Assembly: GCA_964505785.1 (NCBI GenBank)
Contig: CAZDJZ010000001.1
Span: forward strand, 325,618 to 389,617
Reading direction: 5' to 3'
DNA length: 64,000 nucleotides
DNA from: CAYRTV01 sp964505785
GTDB taxonomy: Bacteria > Acidobacteriota > Aminicenantia > Aminicenantales > Aminicenantaceae
The notes beneath the pieces were generated by a model, which searched no databases, was not told where the DNA came from, and saw nothing but the letters and a program-made list of their open reading frames with translations. Numbering within the stretch: position 1 is the stretch's first letter; the number at the start of each line of letters is the position of its first letter. Positions 60,902 to 64,000 of this stretch are shown here, one piece after another. Made by a program: the position numbers and the translations under genes.

Positions 60902-60930
60902 TTTACTTTTGACTTCCGTAATGATATAAA
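60902..60930 (+). promoter_or_regulatory. Promoter of the lipoprotein gene
   Basis: TTTACT (60902-60907), 17-bp spacer, TATAAA (60925-60930). Leader of about 54 nt with GGAGG before the ATG at 60991. Confidence 0.65.
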
Positions 60931-60990
60931 ATAATCTAATTTAATAAGAAAAAGAGTTTCCCTTGATTTAATGCTTTTGGAGGTAAAGTT

Positions 60991-61752
60991 ATGGCTATCT
61001 TGAATGACAAACAGAATAAGATACTTCGTATTCTCTGCCTGTCAATTTTAGCTTGTTTTCTCGCACTGGCATCTGTTGCGTGTCAACAAGGTGAAGAAGC
61101 GGCACAGCAAGAAACAGAATTGGAAGCGGGAGTGGTTGAGTTTGAAGGGACGGTGAAGGTTGTCGTCGGTCAATATATCTACATCCCTGAAGCCCGGGGC
61201 TTTGATATCATTCTAAAGGGCGATGTTCAGGGGGGGGCAGAAAGTCTTGCCGGTGAGACCGTCCGGGGTTCCGGGAAAGTCAATTCTGATATTCCTACCA
61301 TGCTTATTGCTGATTTTATCGAAATCCAGGATAACGGAACCTGGACTAATGTTTATACCCGAACGGATGAATCAATGATCGTCGAGGATTATGTCACTCT
61401 TTCGGAAAGAGAAGAGTACCAGCAGCTGACGGATTTATCTTACGATAAAAAAGATGCTTGGGAAGGAACAGAAGAAGCTAAGATATACGGGGCACTGGAG
61501 CCGGCTGAAGAAGCCGAAGAGGGGGAAGAAACAACTCGAACCATAACCGTGCTTGATCCGGAAGACAAAGATGAAATCGGCAAAGTTATTGTGGACAATA
61601 TGACCGATTTTGCGAAGTTTTATATTCAAAAATTGGAGTTGTTCGACGAATTTTGGTTTTATGTCAATATTAAGGAATCGGTTGACTGGAGCGTCCGCCG
61701 GCGTACGCGTGAAATGTTCCATGCCGATGTTGTTTTTGCTGGTCTATTTTAA
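60991..61752 (+). CDS. Putative lipoprotein of unknown function
   Basis: 253-residue protein with a basic N-terminus, hydrophobic segment (about 14-30) and lipobox ending SVACQQ, so likely lipid-anchored. After an acidic Glu/Gln-rich linker comes a small beta-rich domain (about 45-110: VEFEGTVKVVVGQYIYIPEARG), similar in feel to OB-fold-like modules; the C-terminal half is acidic and helical. No catalytic motifs recognised. GGAGG lies upstream of the ATG and a clear intrinsic terminator follows, so it is a monocistronic unit. Confidence 0.78.
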   Translation: MAILNDKQNKILRILCLSILACFLALASVACQQGEEAAQQETELEAGVVEFEGTVKVVVGQYIYIPEARGFDIILKGDVQGGAESLAGETVRGSGKVNSDIPTMLIADFIEIQDNGTWTNVYTRTDESMIVEDYVTLSEREEYQQLTDLSYDKKDAWEGTEEAKIYGALEPAEEAEEGEETTRTITVLDPEDKDEIGKVIVDNMTDFAKFYIQKLELFDEFWFYVNIKESVDWSVRRRTREMFHADVVFAGLF

Positions 61753-61799
61753 GTTATAAGTCCTAATTACAGGCTTACTTTATAAATATTTTTTATGCG

Positions 61800-61826
61800 G
61801 GGCCCCTGCCAAGGGGCCCTTTTTTT
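61800..61826 (+). terminator. Intrinsic terminator of the lipoprotein gene
   Basis: Perfect 8-bp stem GGGCCCCT (61800-61807) / AGGGGCCC (61812-61819), loop GCCA, then seven T (61820-61826). The T-run lies only on the plus strand side. Confidence 0.95.
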
Positions 61827-63513
61827 ATTTTTCTTGATTGGGGATTTGCTTATCCGGATCCGGATGCTGCAGGTGAAAGGATGTCGCCCGCTGATAAGTA
61901 TAAGCGGCTCTCAGGATTTGTCCTTCCTGATATAGGTCCCCGTTAAATGAAATACTGAGGGGGTGTCCGTCTTCATCGAATCCAATGGGTACGGAAACGG
62001 CCGGATGTCCGGTGAGATTAGTCAGCAATAAGTTGGAGCTGCCGAAAAAAGATGGGGCTATATAGATATCCACCTTTTCCATTTTCTCAGCCATCTGCTG
62101 CAGGAGGAGGGTGCGGAGCCGATTAGCCTGGATATATTCAACGGCAGGAATCATTCGTGCTTGTCTGAATAAGTTGGGCCAGGAACCGCGGGTTTGGCGG
62201 ACTAAAAGATCATCTTTTCCGCTGCGTGTGAGATTGTCAAAAGCAGCGGCGGCTTCAGCTACCAGAATGAAGCGCATGGCATCAATCGGTATGTCAGGCA
62301 GACTGAAGGGGATAAGCTCAACTCCTAAATCCTTGAAAACGCCTAGAACAGCCTTTTCAGTTTTTCTTTCTATTTCTCCATTCTCAAAGGCTTGTTTGAG
62401 ATAACCGATTCGCAGACCGCTGAGCGCATTATCAGGATTCCAGTTAAAGGGAATCTCCTTGACGGATAAATCCTTTCCGTCAGGGCCGTAAATAGCTTGA
62501 AAAACCAGTGCGCAGTCTTGGGCGCTGCGGCAAATAGGTCCGATCTTGTCCATGCTCCAGCTTAAAGCCATGGCTCCGTAGCGGCTCACACGTCCAAATG
62601 TGGGGCGTAATCCGGTTACACCGCATCGGGTGGATGGAGAAAGAATGGAGCCATGGGTTTCAGTCCCAATGGAAAAACCAACCAGACCGGCGGCTGTGGC
62701 TGCGGCTGAACCGGCGGAAGAGCCGCCGGAGCCTTGTTCGATATCCCAGGGGTTGCGGGTGGTTCCTTCATACCAGACGTTTCCCATGGCCAAAGAACCC
62801 ATAGATAACTTGGCAACCAGAACCGCTCCGGCCTCCTCCAGCCGTTTTACGACGGTGGCATCATAATCCGGGACCTGATCTTTATACGGCAGGGCACCCC
62901 ATGTGGTTCGAATGCCTTTGGTAGCCAACAGATCCTTTGCACCCCAGGGGATACCATGGAGAGGACCCCGCCAGCGGCCGGAGGCGATTTCCCTGTCGGC
63001 TTTTTCTGCTTGTTCCAAAGCCAGCTCTTCAGTCAGAGTGATTACGCATTCCAAATCGTCTCCGTATTCCTGCAGGCGGTCCAGATACAGGCGGGTTAAT
63101 TGAAGGGATGAGATTTTCCTTTGATAGATCAAACGAGCCAGACTTGAAACCGGATAAAAGGCTAAATCTTCTAAATTCGCAGGCAGCTTCTCCGGAATTT
63201 CAGGATTAAAAACAAAGTGCTGGTTCTTCGGGCCGGGATGAACACCGGGGGGAACCGGATCGAAATACAAAGCCATGGGAATATTATTTGGGATGTCGAT
63301 TTCTCTTAAACTTTCATAAGCGGATTTATACTGTTCAAGGCCCCGGGTCATCATTTTGCGTTCATCCGGGGTCATGCTCAAACCGAAAAGTTTTTCAGCG
63401 GATTTTATTTGTGCAGCGGATATTTCCGGGCCCGGTTTTAAAAAAATAAGGTAGACCCCGGTGGACACGGCCAGAAGTAAAATAATGAGAATGAATATAG
63501 TGGTTTTTTTCAT
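61825..63513 (-). CDS. Exported or membrane-anchored amidase (amidase signature family)
   Basis: Hydrolyses amide bonds through a Ser-cisSer-Lys triad. The 562-residue protein has an N-terminal hydrophobic anchor or signal (about 4-25), a roughly 100-residue leader region, then the signature domain. The catalytic Lys lies in GIPWGAKDLL (about 190), the glycine/serine block is GSGGSSAGSAAATAAG (about 265), and the nucleophile region is GTETHGSILSPS. The cognate substrate is not predictable; amidases next to peptidases may deamidate peptides or degrade aryl amides. The ATG overlaps the upstream gene's stop (ATGA). Confidence 0.92.
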   Translation of the reverse strand: MKKTTIFILIILLLAVSTGVYLIFLKPGPEISAAQIKSAEKLFGLSMTPDERKMMTRGLEQYKSAYESLREIDIPNNIPMALYFDPVPPGVHPGPKNQHFVFNPEIPEKLPANLEDLAFYPVSSLARLIYQRKISSLQLTRLYLDRLQEYGDDLECVITLTEELALEQAEKADREIASGRWRGPLHGIPWGAKDLLATKGIRTTWGALPYKDQVPDYDATVVKRLEEAGAVLVAKLSMGSLAMGNVWYEGTTRNPWDIEQGSGGSSAGSAAATAAGLVGFSIGTETHGSILSPSTRCGVTGLRPTFGRVSRYGAMALSWSMDKIGPICRSAQDCALVFQAIYGPDGKDLSVKEIPFNWNPDNALSGLRIGYLKQAFENGEIERKTEKAVLGVFKDLGVELIPFSLPDIPIDAMRFILVAEAAAAFDNLTRSGKDDLLVRQTRGSWPNLFRQARMIPAVEYIQANRLRTLLLQQMAEKMEKVDIYIAPSFFGSSNLLLTNLTGHPAVSVPIGFDEDGHPLSISFNGDLYQEGQILRAAYTYQRATSFHLQHPDPDKQIPNQEK

Positions 63514-63860
63514 GAATCCTCCTTGGAATTCCGGTCTTGTTTTTTAAACAGCCATTTGAATATCGCCGCCCCAAGAAAAATGGATAAAAAAATCCAAAAT
63601 ATGGAAAAAGAATAATCACTCCAGTGTCCGATGATGTGCGTGCTGAATCCGATAAAAATCAAGATGGCTGTGACCGCTGCAGAAATGAGCAAAGGCCAAA
63701 TAATGATAGTGGCGCATCCTTCTTCTCCGGGCTCACTGGTGTCTTTCTGCTTTTCATCCGCAAGATTGTCTGTTCCAGGCTCCCAGTACATATGCCCGCA
63801 GTGGGGACAGCGGGACTCTCCGGGAGGAACCGGGTGATCACAATGAGGGCATTTTTTCAT
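63510..63860 (-). CDS. Zinc-ribbon membrane protein
   Basis: 116-residue protein: an N-terminal zinc ribbon of two CPHC pairs (CPHCDHPVPPGESRCPHCGH, residues 4-23), an acidic linker, then two transmembrane helices (about 50-75 and 85-108). Small zinc-ribbon membrane proteins are common but function is unknown. It is directly upstream of and overlaps the amidase gene by 4 nt, so the two are co-transcribed. Confidence 0.8.
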   Translation of the reverse strand: MKKCPHCDHPVPPGESRCPHCGHMYWEPGTDNLADEKQKDTSEPGEEGCATIIIWPLLISAAVTAILIFIGFSTHIIGHWSDYSFSIFWIFLSIFLGAAIFKWLFKKQDRNSKEDS

Positions 63861-63953
63861 AATTTTAGGACGGCGAAGATGAACACCTTATCTCTTCAGG
63901 CTTATATCACAGCATATTGGATGTTGTCAAAGTGACTAGAAAGGGTTGTCAAG

Positions 63954-63997
63954 GCAACGTAAAAACTTCCGGATCTTAGCAACGTGAAAATTTCCGG
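63954..63997. repeat. Two direct 19-bp repeats at the window edge, possible insertion-sequence end
   Basis: GCAACGTAAAAACTTCCGG (63954-63972) and GCAACGTGAAAATTTCCGG (63979-63997) differ at two positions, with a period of 25. A TTGTCAA heptamer also occurs twice just upstream (near 63924 and 63946). Multiple short terminal repeats of this type occur at the ends of IS21-family elements, but the element itself would lie beyond the window. Confidence 0.4.
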
Positions 63998-64000
63998 TTT

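Overview
The window is about 64 kb of bacterial chromosome of moderate GC with dense, mostly short-spaced operons, one tRNA gene, no CRISPR array and no complete mobile element. The gene set suggests a Gram-negative, heterotrophic, peptide- and amino-acid-using bacterium. It has an outer-membrane secretin, type IV pilus (T4P) genes, NtrC-type regulators with a sigma-54 promoter, a non-adenylylated GSI-alpha glutamine synthetase, IadA, a C69 dipeptidase, an M1-like peptidase, an amidase and an agmatinase-family enzyme. An Acidobacteriota/Aminicenantota-like or deltaproteobacterial-grade lineage would fit, but this is an inference from gene content only.

Layout. 1-2018: accBC (fatty acid synthesis). 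2089-4248: the classical rpsP-khpA-rimM-trmD-rplS operon behind a consensus sigma-70 promoter; rimM is split by a T9 homopolymer. 4359-7993: a large TPR protein, a receiver-less sigma-54 activator and a small Cys-motif protein. 8092-10818 (minus): NhaC antiporter and isoaspartyl dipeptidase. 11008-11778: a PlsC-like acyltransferase. 11760-20782 (minus): a long housekeeping array read as M50 protease, scpA, scpB, a 406-bp gap, ispH, rpsA, HU/IHF, HIT protein, acyl-CoA dehydrogenase and ppiD. 21091-23067: glnA divergent from an Lrp/AsnC regulator. 23165-25771: M1-like exported peptidase. 26023-30280 (minus): a PDZ-containing membrane histidine kinase and its NtrC-type response regulator.

30770-38390 is a seven-gene T4P/type II secretion assembly operon: inner-membrane platform, assembly ATPase, PilM, PilN, PilO, a PilP/GspC-like protein, and a secretin carrying an N-terminal TPR and a C-terminal cohesin-like domain. 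46275-52619 holds four prepilin-like genes and a PilY1-like adhesin whose N-terminal half is an FG-GAP propeller. It faces a minus-strand operon at 52657-55924 encoding an ABC transporter, a TPR protein and the prepilin peptidase, reminiscent of pilGHI of Myxococcus. No obvious major pilin or retraction ATPase lies in the window. Between the two pilus blocks are a C69 dipeptidase, tilS, tRNA-Met(CAU), asnB and a GT39-like glycosyltransferase.

The last part (56253-63860) carries an agmatinase-family enzyme, free-methionine-(R)-sulfoxide reductase, a 65-residue conserved-looking protein, a FecR-like protein with a very long Ser/Arg-rich tail behind a textbook sigma-54 promoter, a lipoprotein, an amidase and a zinc-ribbon membrane protein. 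The right edge shows a repeated 19-mer that may be an insertion-sequence end.

The strongest unexplained signals are (1) a roughly 110-nt GC-rich leader upstream of the methionine-sulfoxide reductase gene that can fold as an H-type pseudoknot followed by a hairpin sequestering the ribosome-binding site; (2) the sigma-54 promoter, upstream dyad and Ser/Arg-rich exported protein; (3) several genes whose promoters place the transcription start on or next to the start codon; and (4) at least eight intergenic tracts of degenerate heptanucleotide repeats.
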